This document shows positions 43,386-54,857 of a stretch of 64,000 nt of DNA, piece after piece. Numbering within the stretch: the first letter of the stretch is position 1; each line of letters starts with the position of its first letter. The position numbers and the translations under genes were made by a program. Under the pieces are notes generated by a model. That model was given only the letters and a program-made list of their open reading frames with translations, was not told the DNA's origin and did no database searches. This stretch comes from Limonium bicolor (taxonomy: Eukaryota; Streptophyta; Magnoliopsida; Caryophyllales; Plumbaginaceae), in assembly GCA_023374045.1 (NCBI GenBank), contig CM041779.1, positions 144,151,485 to 144,215,484 on the forward strand, given 5' to 3'.

Positions 43386-44912
43386 ATGCATGCAGGTGTT
43401 CGTAACAGTTGGCAACTGGAAAGAAAGAAGACCAGTCTACCTATAGCATCGGTAGAAAAGATGGAGCGAGCCCCTCGACAGGATCAAACAGTTGAAGGTC
43501 GATTTGTTCATGAAAGATTGATCCATGACCTTGCTGATGACTTGGAGAAAAACCTGAAGATAGAAGAATTTGTCCAAAGAAGAATAACTAGGGTCTATGC
43601 GGGGTCGGATAGCAGTTACAAGGACTCTCCAACTTACTCTGCATACGATGCCTATGAGTTTCAAGCAATGGATCATCACACTCTCTCTGTCCAAGCCCGA
43701 ACCACACCAAGCATGCCTTCTTCACCTATGAACAGTTCAACTCTGAGAACCCCAACCGCCACCAGAGGGAATTGGCAACCACAAATGGTCTGTGATAAGG
43801 GAAAGACCCAACGCCCATCTTCCCCCATGGTGCATTCCGGCTTAAACCTCTCCTTGCCCACACAAAAATATGTCCTTCTTTGGCAAATATCTCATCACTC
43901 ATCAAATTCAAGCCAACACCTTCAACCAGGAACAATACTGCCCTCTCAATCTCTTGACACCGGCTACCCTGAGAAAGCCATTTCAATCCAAAACCTTGAT
44001 CTCAGAGCGAGTCCAATGAAAGAATTAGTGATAGAACTGAAGGTGGAACTAGAGCTAGCCCAACGTTTTAAGTCTGCAGGTTGGGAGCCAGTTAACCCGT
44101 ATCCTGATGCTCGTCTGCAAAAGGGCATGAGTCTGCCTGAAATGAAGAAGTATGAAGGGATTGGAAACCCAAGGCATCACGTTGATAGGTATGATAAGCT
44201 CATGGATTTACATGGTCTATCCAATGAGCTAAAGGCCGCGTGCTTTAGATTCTACTTAGAGGGGCCTGCTTACTCTTGGATTATGGGCCTGGATTTGAAA
44301 GAAAAGTCAAGCAAAGACCTGTACTTTGAATTTCTCACTTAATACGGTGGTAAATTTCATCGTGAAGTTACACACAGAGATTTAGAAATCACCCGTCAAA
44401 ACCATGGCGAAACTGTGAGGGAATTCATAGAAAGATGGAGGGTGAAGGCTGGGCAAATGAATAATCGACCAAAAGAGGAAGAACAAATACAAATGGTGAT
44501 TTCTGGCCTGAGAGAAGAGTACCAATGCCAGTTGAGATACCTGGGTATTTGTCACTTCAAACGATTGATGGCGGCCGTGATTGCTTTGGAGGACACTGAA
44601 ATCAAATTGACAGATCAACCTGAAATCATGGAAAGAAGGGAACGTACACTCAGACAAAGCTCACAGGGACAACTTTCGAACCTCAGACTGTCGCTCAGCA
44701 AAGCATTGAAAATATTAGTCGAGGGAGGTCATCTAGCACTTTTCAATACAAGGTCAAGAATCAAAAAACTTGGGCCACATTTGCATGAATACTGCGACTA
44801 TCATAGAATCCGGGGACACACCACCGATGAGTGTACCACACTAAAGAACGCAATCCAAGATCTGATAGACAGAGGAGAGGTATATTCTTTAGAGCTAAGA
44901 CGTTCATCCTAG
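43386..44912 (+). pseudogene. gag: Ogre/Tat-type Gag, one stop
   Basis: One frame of about 509 codons interrupted by TAA at 44340-44342. The N-terminal third is low-complexity (S, P, T-rich). From about residue 215: ELAQRFKSAGWEPV, KYEGIGNPRHHVDRYDKLMDL and RFYLEGPAYSWIMGLDL (Retrotrans_gag), and after the stop GETVREFIERWRVKAGQ. Near the end is CDYHRIRGHTTDECTTLK, the modified zinc knuckle (CX2H-x4-H-x4-C) of Tat/Ogre Gag, followed by LIDRGEV. TAA fits a CAA-to-TAA transition. Protease and the rest of pol do not follow; translation ends 13 bases into noncoding DNA. Confidence 0.85.
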
Positions 44913-47089
44913 ACCACGAAGGCGCACTTTCCTGAGGCATCACCGAGCCATGTAGGACCATGTGTTAATCCATGACGAAAATGACAGAAAGTAGTTGAGT
45001 CATGTTTTATTGTAATGAAAGTGTTTGAAGGGTTGCATCCCATCCCTCTCCCTTTTTTGTTTGACCTATCCAGGAATCACAGGAAGAACAAGACAGTTTT
45101 ATCATGTTGACTGGCGCGATATAAGGGTTACCACTCCTTAAGCGGTCAAGGTTCAATTTACAGCTAAAACATGTGGGGTCACGTTTCTTCCAGGACCCAC
45201 TCAGTAACCGACCGCCTAAAGAACCATTGTTGGCGAGATGAACATCGTGGATCCTCAACTAAAACCGACTCAAGCGAGATTAGGTGTAGCCTTACCACGC
45301 ATGCATTGCATCCAAAAAGAAAACCACATAACAAAAAAAACATTCGGTCAAAATCCAAAGTCAACCATCTTCATGCATCGTTTTTCAGTGTTTCGTGCAT
45401 CTTATACATAAGTAATTCCATATTACCAAAATAAGTTGCATTGTAGATAGTTGCATTTGCATATATTCGTATCGAAGCGACATTTTGGCGAAAATCTTGA
45501 GAGATTAATTGAATAGAGTGCGTGAACCATTGAACTCTCGACCCGTCAATGAACACATGGGTCTAGTCAAAGCCAGCACCACAAACCGAATGTGTGGCAT
45601 GCGAAGAGTGGTATTTTCCCTGGAATTTTAGTTGAGTGTATTGGACAACCCACTAAGCGATGAGGGAAGATAGAGCGAGTCCATGGAGGTAAAACCACGA
45701 GTGACTTGTGCTTTCCTTCAGCACATGGAGAGGCACAATTCATAGCGAGATCAATATCGATAAACAGGATGTGAGTTGTGATTCATGCAAAGATCCGATA
45801 ATTAATAAGAAAACAATCATTGACTAATGAGAATCACGAGGCACTTAGGAATTAAAATCTCCACAAGACGAAAAAGCCTTGACTGCCCTGTACATAATCC
45901 CTTAGTTAGCCCCGCTGAGCCTTTCACGATAAACCTTTTTCCTGTGAACTCCACAACATGCCAACCCACGTACATATACTTACTTGCCCTTGCAATAGAG
46001 GATCTCGAAAGAGCCGGAGCCATGGTCTCTCCCCCACCATCTTTCACAAGAACAACAAACGAAAATGTCCAAAGGAATCAATGAGCCAATCCGACTCCAA
46101 AGTCAGACACCAAAAAAGAACACCGAAATGTTTGAGAAGATTAGCGAGTCAATGAAAACTCCAAAGCTGAAAGCAAAGCTGAAAGCCAAGAAAGTAAGTA
46201 GAAAATGCTCAAGAAGGTTGATGAGCCCATGCGATTCCAAAAGCAGGAAGCAGGAATGCGAAAATCACACACCAAAGAAGAAGGAGAAAATAAGCAAAAA
46301 GGACCAATGATGTCCCGAAGAAACCGATAAGGGGTTATCAAAACCCGTCTAATCATTCCACCCATGGCAAAGGTGAAACATGTCCTTTATTGCACAAAAG
46401 CTCCACGATTCCCAAATAAATCCCACAGTCCCATGTGACATGCATCATACCCCTCATCCCCGTTACAATCCAATAAATACCTCTGACTCATAAGTTAATG
46501 AGCGTTAACAGAGAGTACCGGATCTGAAACATGAATCATAAGCTTCATACTCATTATCAACATGTCCCATCATCCCAAAGGGATCATGAGTGGAAGAGTG
46601 TGACCTTACCCCACAAGGTCTTTCGAGTGCGAGTGATTCTTTGATCGAAGCACCAAATCATAAACAGCTAATCTCATTGCAAGTGAGGAATTTGTGAGGA
46701 TCGGAAAGTCCAGAACCTCGAAAGGAAATTCTTAGGAAAATACTGCTCTAAGCATCGAGAGTATCATCACACCACTTTGCACACACAGCCAAACTCACGA
46801 GAGATTGACCCGTATCCCTCCATGCGAGAAAAATGATTCACGCCTTCCAATTCAACAATCATTCAAGATCGAATCGAATATGTCTTATATTCGTAAACCT
46901 CATATTAATAGAGATAGGACCGTACCTTCTCTACAAAAACTTCATATGCATTTTGCATCGTATCTAGCATTTAATATTTGCATGCATCATAAGCACACCA
47001 TCATCAACATCTGATTGGTAAGAACTCTGCCTAGTCTCGCTGAGAGTCGACTTCAGTTGCTGTAGTTGAAGTAAAACTTCCTATCAAAG
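44913..47089 (+). other. noncoding spacer after Ogre gag
   Basis: Where pol would begin there is 2.2 kb without domains. A diverged direct repeat lies at about 46065-46310 (AATCAATGAGCCAATCCGACTCC versus TTGATGAGCCCATGCGATTCC), giving an 81-codon basic ORF that I do not regard as a gene. Confidence 0.6.
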
Positions 47090-47960
47090 GAAATCAAGTT
47101 GAAGCCATTCCGGGCCATCTTTGAGCTACGTCGAATCATTATGAAGCCACCCGGGGCCATCCTCGAACTACATCGAAGCATTTAGAGCCGTCCTAGGCTA
47201 CCTTTGAGCTACATCGAACCAAAATAAGGCCATCCTAAGCCGTACGAAGACAATCTCGGAGCCATCCACTGTCATACTTGAGTCTCATCGACACCCCTCC
47301 CAAAGCCAAATTGGAGCCATACGGGAGCCGTCCTCAGACATTGTGACCATCTTTAGAGCTACACAGGAGCCATCTCAACAGTTCGAGAATAATATAGGAG
47401 CCACCTAACATCCCTGTTAGAGCCATTTCATCACCAGGGTCTTGCCTACACAGGTTGAACTACGTATGGTCTGATCTCAATACGAAATTGAGTACGTAGG
47501 CAGCCCGCCCAGGGTGCGACCACCTCAAAGGAAAAATGCCCCTGTCTTCCTCGCTATCACCAAATAGAGCCATCTCGTAGCCCTTCCCGGAGCCATCCCG
47601 AGCTATCCTGGAGCCATCATGAGAGAACCCTGAAGCCATAACCGGGCCGAAGCCGTCCATCCATGACCAAGAATTTATCTACCACATCAAAATACGTCAA
47701 ACATAACACAGTCCACCAATCACATCAACCCACCATTCGACTCAAAATCTCAATCCAAATCGAAACCCACGAACCACCCCAGAGCCGTTGCTCATAATGG
47801 GGTCATGAATCATGTCGGAGCCCTCCGACCACACTGGAGCCACCTGACCGCACCGGAGCCATCAACGTAATCCGGAGCCATCAGTCCATACCGGAGCCAT
47901 CACCACATGCCAAAGTCATCTCAAAATTTGAAACAACTCTGGAGCCGTCTGCTCACACAA
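47090..47960 (+). repeat. degenerate GGAGCCATC repeats
   Basis: A dozen or more copies of GGAGCCAYC or close variants (for example CGGAGCCATCA, AGGAGCCATCT), with spacing of about 15-60 bp. The same nine bases form the polypurine tract-LTR junction at 49352-49366. Confidence 0.8.
47456..47514 (+). other. paired-stem motif, internal copy
   Basis: Same layout as 39955-40013, with inner stem CTCAAT/ATTGAG in place of CTCAAC/GTTGAG: a compensatory change. Confidence 0.75.
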
Positions 47961-48059
47961 AAAGCTACATCCACAAACAGGGAGTTTAATTCAATTAATA
48001 CATTGGTTAATCACCTCACATCACATATCATCTGCATATACCCACAAAATTTGCTCATT

Positions 48060-48690
48060 GTCTGACGCATCTTCACACCCGCTAGGCAGCTATTGCGCTA
48101 CTAGTGCGGTCGAATTTTTCATTTTACACCCATTGCGCTACGAGTGCGGTCGAATTTTTCGTTTTTCACCTGCTAGACAGCTTTTGCGCTACTAGTACGG
48201 CCGCCTTTCGTTTTACACCCACTAGACAGCTATTGCGCTACTAGTATGGTCAAATTTTTTGTTTTACACCTGCTAGACAGCTATTGCGCTACTAGTACGG
48301 TCGTCTTTCGTTTTACACCCGCTAGACAGCTATTGCACTACTAGTGCGGTCAAATTTTTTGTTTTACACCTGCTAGACAGCTATTGCGCTACTAGTACGG
48401 TCACCTTTCGTTTTACACCTGCTAGACAGCTATTGTGCTACTAGTACGGTCGCCTTTCATTTTACACCCGCTAGGCAGCTATTACGCTACTAGTGTGGTC
48501 CCGCCGTTTTTTCCTCCACTAGGCAGCTATTACGCTACTAGTGCGAGATCGTTCATTTCATAACCCACTAGGCAGCTATTACGCTACTAGTGCGGTCCCG
48601 TCGTTTTTCCTTCACTAGGCAGCTATTACGCTACTACCGCAAGATCGTTTTACATCCACCTGCTAGGCAGCTATTACGCTACTAGTACGG
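48060..48690 (+). repeat. tandem repeat, about 58 bp x 11
   Basis: Units of GCTAGRCAGCTATTGCGCTA, CTAGTRCGGTCG and a T-rich TTTTACACC linker. Confidence 0.9.
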
Positions 48691-48699
48691 TACTCCATT

Positions 48700-49250
48700 A
48701 AAGTATTATAGGCTCGTCATAAGTCCTATAGCTAGATGTCAAGAGGTCTAGTTGAGGCTCGTCATATATCCTCGTACTTTCAATTGCATTATAGGCTTGT
48801 CATAAGTCCTATAACTAGATGTCAAGAGGTCTAGTTGAGGCTCGTCATAAGTCCTCGTGCACCCCAAATCAATCTAATTGTTAGTATTATAGGCTCGTCA
48901 TAAGTCCTATAGCTAGATGTCAAGAGGTCTAGTTGAGGCTTGTCATAAGTCCTCATACTTTCAATTGCATTATAGGCTCGTCATAAGTCCTATAGCTAGA
49001 TGTCAAGAGGTCTAGTTGAGGCTCGTCATAAGTCCTCGTGCACCCTAAATCAATCTAATTGTTAGTATTATAGGCTCGTCATAAGTCCTACAGCTAGATG
49101 TCAAGAGGTCTAGTTGAGGCTCGTCATGAGTCCTCGTGCACCCCAATCAATCTAATTGTTAGTATCCTAGGCTCGTCGTAAGTCCTAGGGTTAGATGTCA
49201 AGAGGTCTAACTGAGGCTCGTCATAAGTCCTCATGCTTTCAATCGCCTTC
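48700..49250 (+). repeat. tandem repeat, 85/96 bp x 6, alternating variants
   Basis: Each unit has AGGCTCGTCATAAGTCCTAT, AGCTAGATGTCAAGAGGTCT and AGTTGAGGCTCGTCATAAGT (so the AGGCTCGTCATAAGTCCT half-unit occurs twice), with either a short TACTTTCAATTGCA tail or a long GCACCCCAAATCAATCTAAT tail. Confidence 0.9.
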
Positions 49251-49351
49251 ACACACTCGTGGTCGCATCCCAATGCACCACTAAACCGTAGTGAGAATTT
49301 TTGGCGCCCCGTCAACCTTGATCCAAATCTGCAAGGGTTTGCAAAATTGAA

Positions 49352-49366
49352 TCAAGGGGAGCCATC
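49352..49366 (+). promoter_or_regulatory. polypurine tract of the Ogre element
   Basis: TCAAGGGGAGCCATC directly before TGTAGGCACC of the 3' LTR. Confidence 0.75.
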
Positions 49367-51063
49367 TGTAGGCACCAAAAATTCTCACCCCATAAAGCAA
49401 ATTGTGAAATAATGAATAGAATAAGAGGGGTCGTCTCCTTTCTTTTTCATTTTTTTAGGGTGCGTGCCAAAATGAAGCCACCTTTTAATAAGCTTTCGAA
49501 CTGATTTTTCAAGCATTTTATAAAAACAGGCCAATCTTCTACAAAAAGTTTCCATCGACATTTCTGTTTCAAAGCCATCCCTTTTGTTTATTCACTTATT
49601 TTACAATCTTAATCTTATTTATATTCTATTCATTTATTTATTCGTCTTTCCACTTTTACTTATATTTTATTTTATTCTGCCATTAACATTAGTGGTTTTG
49701 TAGTCATTTCAATTCATTTCAATTTATACACTTTTATCTTCAGCTCACAAACATAATCCACACTTGATTGAAGTCTGGTCCAGCCCCAGTCCCTTAAACC
49801 CATTCCAGCTCCAAACATTGGACCTACAGGCCCAAACAAAAGCCCAAACCCACTCAAAAACCCTAAACCCCACCCTCTCATTATAAAAAACAACTTGTAC
49901 AGTAGACAACAAGGGGGGAAACCGGACTTCCATCTTCATCCCCCAGTTTTATTTGGTCGTTCTTCCATTTTCGAAACAAGAAGAGTAGCCGACACCTTCA
50001 TCTTCGATTTTTTTCCTGTCGATCTTAAAAACAAGAAAGAACCATAGAAATCCTATCAGTCGACCTTCCCTTTTCTATTCATCGTTGATCGATTCCAGGT
50101 CCCTAAATATCGCCACATTCAACTGAAGGCAACACACCGATGATTCTCCTCCACTGCCTCAATCTCTTTCACAATTTTCCATTCCCTCAACACTAACAAT
50201 TGCTCATATTCCAAAAAACTGATCGAAACCAGAAAACTCCTCTCCCAATTCAACACCACCTTCTTCTTTAACTAGGTTTCTGATTGAGCTCAAGCCTCAC
50301 CTTCTCCCTCCCCAAATCCTTTTGAACTCCCTCTAAAACTCATTACGATCACACAATTTTCGTCGCCCTTCGACGGAATCAGGATTCCACCACCACCACA
50401 CCTCCTTTCGCTCATTCTACCGACTCCACCACCCTCTTCTGGCGCCGCAACAGCAGACCGCGTCGAAGGTCACCAATTCTCGCTCAAAGCTTGTGCATCG
50501 GCTTCCCGTTTGAAGCTTTCGCATCAGCTTCCTGCTCGAAACCTTCGCATCAGTTCCCCGCTCCAAGCTCTGCGTTCTGTTCTCTCAAAACCCTAACTGG
50601 GCACTCTCGACATCCATCAACAAGTTCGTCGTTGAAATACGGTGGCGAAATCTTGAACCTCTGCTTTCTCTGGCTATATCTCTTTGGCAGTTCGATTTTA
50701 TGTTTTCATTGACTATTCTGACTTTACCTGGACGAGGTTGCTGGATTTGAGTAGAAACGAGTTATCCTTGTGTGCTTTTGAGTTTCGTGCTTCTTCGCTT
50801 TGAGCGATTACCGGACTTCTACGATTTCGATTTAAATTCGGGTCTAGTATCGAAAAATCCTTCCCGGCCTTTGAATTTCATTTCGATACCTGAACATTTT
50901 TTGTATCTGATCTTCGATCCTTCACTAGAGTCGGACTCCTCTGCATTGAACTATTTTGGATTACGATTTTGTTGTCAACTATGTTTGGTTTGGTTCCCTG
51001 GCTCGTTGTCAATCTGCTCAGGGCATCGGTTGCTCTTCCTGTTTTGCCTTGCGTATTGTTCGC
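49367..51063 (+). repeat. 3' LTR of the Ogre/Tat element, cut by assembly gap
   Basis: 1,697 bp near-identical to 35455-37142; the TTGTTCGC end meets the Ns. The remaining 3.6 kb expected is not present beyond the gap. Confidence 0.9.
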
Positions 51064-51563
51064 NNNNNNNNNNNNNNNNNNNNNNNNNNNNNNNNNNNNN
51101 NNNNNNNNNNNNNNNNNNNNNNNNNNNNNNNNNNNNNNNNNNNNNNNNNNNNNNNNNNNNNNNNNNNNNNNNNNNNNNNNNNNNNNNNNNNNNNNNNNNN
51201 NNNNNNNNNNNNNNNNNNNNNNNNNNNNNNNNNNNNNNNNNNNNNNNNNNNNNNNNNNNNNNNNNNNNNNNNNNNNNNNNNNNNNNNNNNNNNNNNNNNN
51301 NNNNNNNNNNNNNNNNNNNNNNNNNNNNNNNNNNNNNNNNNNNNNNNNNNNNNNNNNNNNNNNNNNNNNNNNNNNNNNNNNNNNNNNNNNNNNNNNNNNN
51401 NNNNNNNNNNNNNNNNNNNNNNNNNNNNNNNNNNNNNNNNNNNNNNNNNNNNNNNNNNNNNNNNNNNNNNNNNNNNNNNNNNNNNNNNNNNNNNNNNNNN
51501 NNNNNNNNNNNNNNNNNNNNNNNNNNNNNNNNNNNNNNNNNNNNNNNNNNNNNNNNNNNNNNN
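51064..51563. other. assembly gap (500 N)
   Basis: Exactly 500 Ns, a fixed-size scaffold gap. Sequence on its right does not match the Ogre LTR continuation. Confidence 1.
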
Positions 51564-52518
51564 CTGTCCGTAGTACGGAGTTGACTACTTCTCGTGTTCC
51601 TAACACTACTTGTCTACTTGCATGGGGTACCGTACTGATACATTACTACTTACCCGACTAACTCATAAATAAGTCTGTCAGGCCCACATGCTCCTATCGG
51701 AGTGCGGTCGTCCCATGACTCGTTTAGTAAACTGATAATGTTTGTCACACGTGTATTGTGAAGTATTCTGTTGTCAAGCTCCTTTTGATGGATATCCTTT
51801 AGTTGTTTATTAGTTCTTGTTATCGGTTACCTTGTAATAAGTGTTATTGCCCTAGTGGCATCAGTGGTAATTCGTGGCATAAGCCGTGCTATATTTAGCA
51901 AACTTGGTTCTCCTATCTCGATCTCATTGAGTACAACATATATTCCTTTCCTCTCTATTTATCTTGGTCATATCTCATCCATAGTTCATATTTATTCCCT
52001 CATCCGTTTAATTGGATGTATTGCAGATTGCATAATAGCTTGAGCAACTTGGCTCTTCACTACCCAACCATCCTCACTAACGGTGGTGCATCTACAAGGG
52101 TATGCTTGTCCATAAGGACTAAACATTCATCACTGGTAGTGATTAGCATTAAATGCGGGTATACACTGATGGTGTTTGGCTAATAAGCCTGTCTGAAAGT
52201 TCCCAAACAATTTAAACTGGTGTGGTTTACAATCATAGTGGTTGTAAGTTTCCCCAGTTGCAGTGGTTGGACTAACGGTCCTTCCATAGTTGCATAAGTT
52301 TCTAATCTCAGGGTTTGTATGAAAAAGTTGGAAAAACATTTTTTTTGGTATATATATAATAAAACTAAAAAGTAGTAGTTGCAGTTGCAGTTGCAGCACT
52401 TGCTCTGTCAAGTGCGCAAAGCAGATGGAAATTCCAGTGGTTTACTTGTCATAGCGCTTGCAATAGCAAGTGCGCCATGCAGATGGAAATTCTGGTTCAG
52501 TAATTACCAGTCTCATTG
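51564..52518. other. unassigned flank right of the gap
   Basis: About 950 bp with no family resemblance. Contains a GTTGCA microsatellite (52376-52396) and a pair of hairpin units (52393-52500). Confidence 0.4.
52393..52500. repeat. two tandem hairpin units
   Basis: GCACTTGctctgtCAAGTGC and GCGCTTGcaatagCAAGTGC, each followed after 1-3 bases by GCAGATGGAAATTC. Confidence 0.75.
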
Positions 52519-53175
52519 TGTAACGCCCCTATTAAATATATTTATAGCGGAAGTAAAATACTAAAGGCGTACTGACCATCGGGTTCCAAACACCCGGTAC
52601 CAAACCTCACCAAAATACAACTTAATGATTACAATTGTCACGGCCTGAACCTCAAGAAAACTTAACAAAAGTAAAACCAAATAAAACACATAAACTCTCA
52701 AAGCCTAATCCCATCCCAATCACTCGTTCTCTTCGTGGTCACCTGTAAAATAACTCGTACCTGCAAGATAAAACCAAGCAGCCCACCTCGAAAGGGGCGG
52801 GTCAGTTCCCTGGAATGGAACTGGTACGATCCTCCAAAAACAAACTCATAACACAACTCTTAAATAAATAATAGCTTGAAAACAATCACTTAAAACACTC
52901 AAAGGAACAAAGCACTTCACGATTCACCAAATCAAGATATCAAGATAAGAACAAAGTTAATAACTGAAAGATAAAGTTAGTGAACGAAATCACATCATGT
53001 GTTAGTGAACATCCTTTCCTTAGTTAAACCAAATACCCGTTAGGAGTAGAAAAACTCAGATAGTCACAAAGGACTAGGAATGATAAAATAGAACCAAGAA
53101 CCCAATAACTCAAGAATGGAATAATTCAATTGGGAGAGATGGCCCCCACCGCCAAGCACATCCTTTCAGGACAGG
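52519..53175 (-). mobile_element. partial gypsy LTR (3' part)
   Basis: Starts TGTAACGCCCCT with the layout of the other Tekay-type LTR ends in the window (AGCGGAAGTAA, AACACCCGGTA). Interrupted at 53175 by an Athila-like element; its other part is not in the window. Confidence 0.55.
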
Positions 53176-54857
53176 TGTTGGGGTAAAACCTAACGGTAAA
53201 TTGTGCTGGGGTTTAACCTAACGGCAAGTGTACCGGTCGATTGTAGCAAGTTTTAAATCTCGGAGTATTCCCTGAGTATCGAATCCAAGGAGGCAGCGAC
53301 TAGTTTAATTTCTACTTACACACAAAACAAATAACAGGAAATTGGGGGTTTTTGTATGTGATGGTGAATGTTGTAAAAGAGTTCAAAAAGCAATAAACAA
53401 CAGGTAAATAATTGTTTTGATTTTTGTTTGATAAAGGAAATTCTGGTTTACTACTTCTCTCTAGATTGCAATTTCTTCCCCTAAGTGATTTCTACAGTAT
53501 TCTGAATAAAACCCTAGAATAAGGATAACTCGTATTCGGTCTCCCGCTCCACGAATTCTAATTAGCAAAGACCGAATCCTAACTCTCGTTATGAATCCAC
53601 TGTTTACTAATTGCTTTAAGTGTAGTCTAGATTAATAGTCAGCTAGTGTTTTAGAGGAATTACCATCTCTATACTAACTGGTTCTTTCCCTGTAGTCAAT
53701 TGATAGCCGCAGTTCTCACTTATAAGCTAACAAACTGATAAACTTATTTAATTGATCAGATTAACAAGTCTAGGAATTCATAAGGGAAAAGAACTTTACT
53801 CTATTGTACTGCAGAAAATCACAAAGGTTCAGAAATAATTATTCTAGAAATACATAGTAAACCGAAATTAAAAACGACTACTCGGCCATAGACAAAATAA
53901 CAATGCTCAATATAAACAGCATAAGGATAGAGGGATTAGCAGAAAACTGATTTTAGAAGCCGTGGTTGAGTCTGCAATTTCCACAAATGTCTGAGTCACG
54001 TCCGGCTGTCTTGGGTCGGACGCAGATCCGGACACCTTATCCTGGTCACGTCCGGATCCGGACGTCGATCCGGACGCGGGTAAATGAAGCGCTGTGAGCA
54101 GGGTTTTGTCTGTGAGTGAGGGAGAAGAGTTACAGAGGAAATTTATGAACAGAGATGAATGGTTTATCACAGATGAGAGGATGATATGTGGAGGAGGAAG
54201 AGAGGATTGACTCTGAGAGTCTGGGACGAGTTGGAATGAAGGCTGAATGACTCCTAAATAGGCTTAGGAAATAGACATAGGTTAGTGGGTTTGGTGTATT
54301 CGTCATTTATTGAGCATGGCTCTACATTAATAAATGCTGAGGTTATGGGCTTATCTTGATTTCGGATGATAATTGCGCCGAAAGCCCGATTATCAGCGCG
54401 ATTGCATTTTTATTTTTCATCTCTGTGTGACGTCCGGATCTGTGTCCGGATTCGGACGTGACACATAACTTTTAGATCTGAAACTCGGAATATGTCCGGA
54501 TCTGTGTCCGGATCCGGACAGGACACAGAATTCTCGGTTGGGTCACGTCCGGCTGTCGTGGGTAGGACGTAGATCCGGACATGAGACGTCCGGTTCTGCG
54601 TCCGGCCAGGTTGACCGGACACGACCAATTTTTGTGTCTCTTTTCCTGATTTGTTCCCCGTTTGTTGCGTTGTAATCCTTATGATGTAAAATCTTCATTT
54701 CCCTGGGTTTTTCCTATATTTAACATATAAAGTGTATCAGTTCATATCAAAACATCAATCTTAGGAAAAACACAGAATAAGTGGGAAACATTGCTTAAAT
54801 TGTAGCAGATTATAAGGTAATTAAGCCTTTAAAAGCCTATATGTTTCACACTTATCA
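53176..54857 (-). repeat. 3' LTR of Athila copy A
   Basis: TGATAAGTGTGAAAC to GGTTTTACCCCAACA in element orientation; 1,682 bp. Contains TCCGGATC-type palindrome clusters at 53995-54075 and 54430-54625. AT-rich leader ORFs (54410-54628 minus) shift frame between LTRs. Confidence 0.9.
53995..54625. repeat. TCCGGATC palindrome clusters in Athila LTR
   Basis: Around a dozen GTCCGG/CCGGAC sites in two clusters (53995-54075 and 54430-54625), including GTCCGGATCCGGAC. Repeated in the other LTR (60717-60795 and 61150-61340). Confidence 0.85.

Larger units (their letters stand above)
35455..51063 (+). mobile_element. Ogre/Tat-type gag-only retrotransposon, 3' end lost in gap
   Basis: Over 15.6 kb: LTR from 35455 to about 40773, primer site TGGCGACTCTGCTGGGG, a long leader, a Tat-type gag, no protease, RT or integrase, a tandem-repeat-rich 3' region, polypurine tract, and 1.7 kb of 3' LTR up to the gap. 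Very long LTRs, the tRNA-Arg-like primer site and repeats before the 3' LTR are hallmarks of the Ogre/Tat group. Lack of pol makes it non-autonomous. Confidence 0.85.

Noticed and set aside
46065..46310. 81-codon lysine-rich ORF after Ogre gag
   Set aside because: Arises from a diverged direct repeat in a noncoding spacer; no domain.
48060..48690. CRISPR array
   Set aside because: Plant nuclear DNA; spacers are degenerate copies of the same repeat.
50772..51661. Long ORFs crossing the gap
   Set aside because: Produced by Ns being translated as X.
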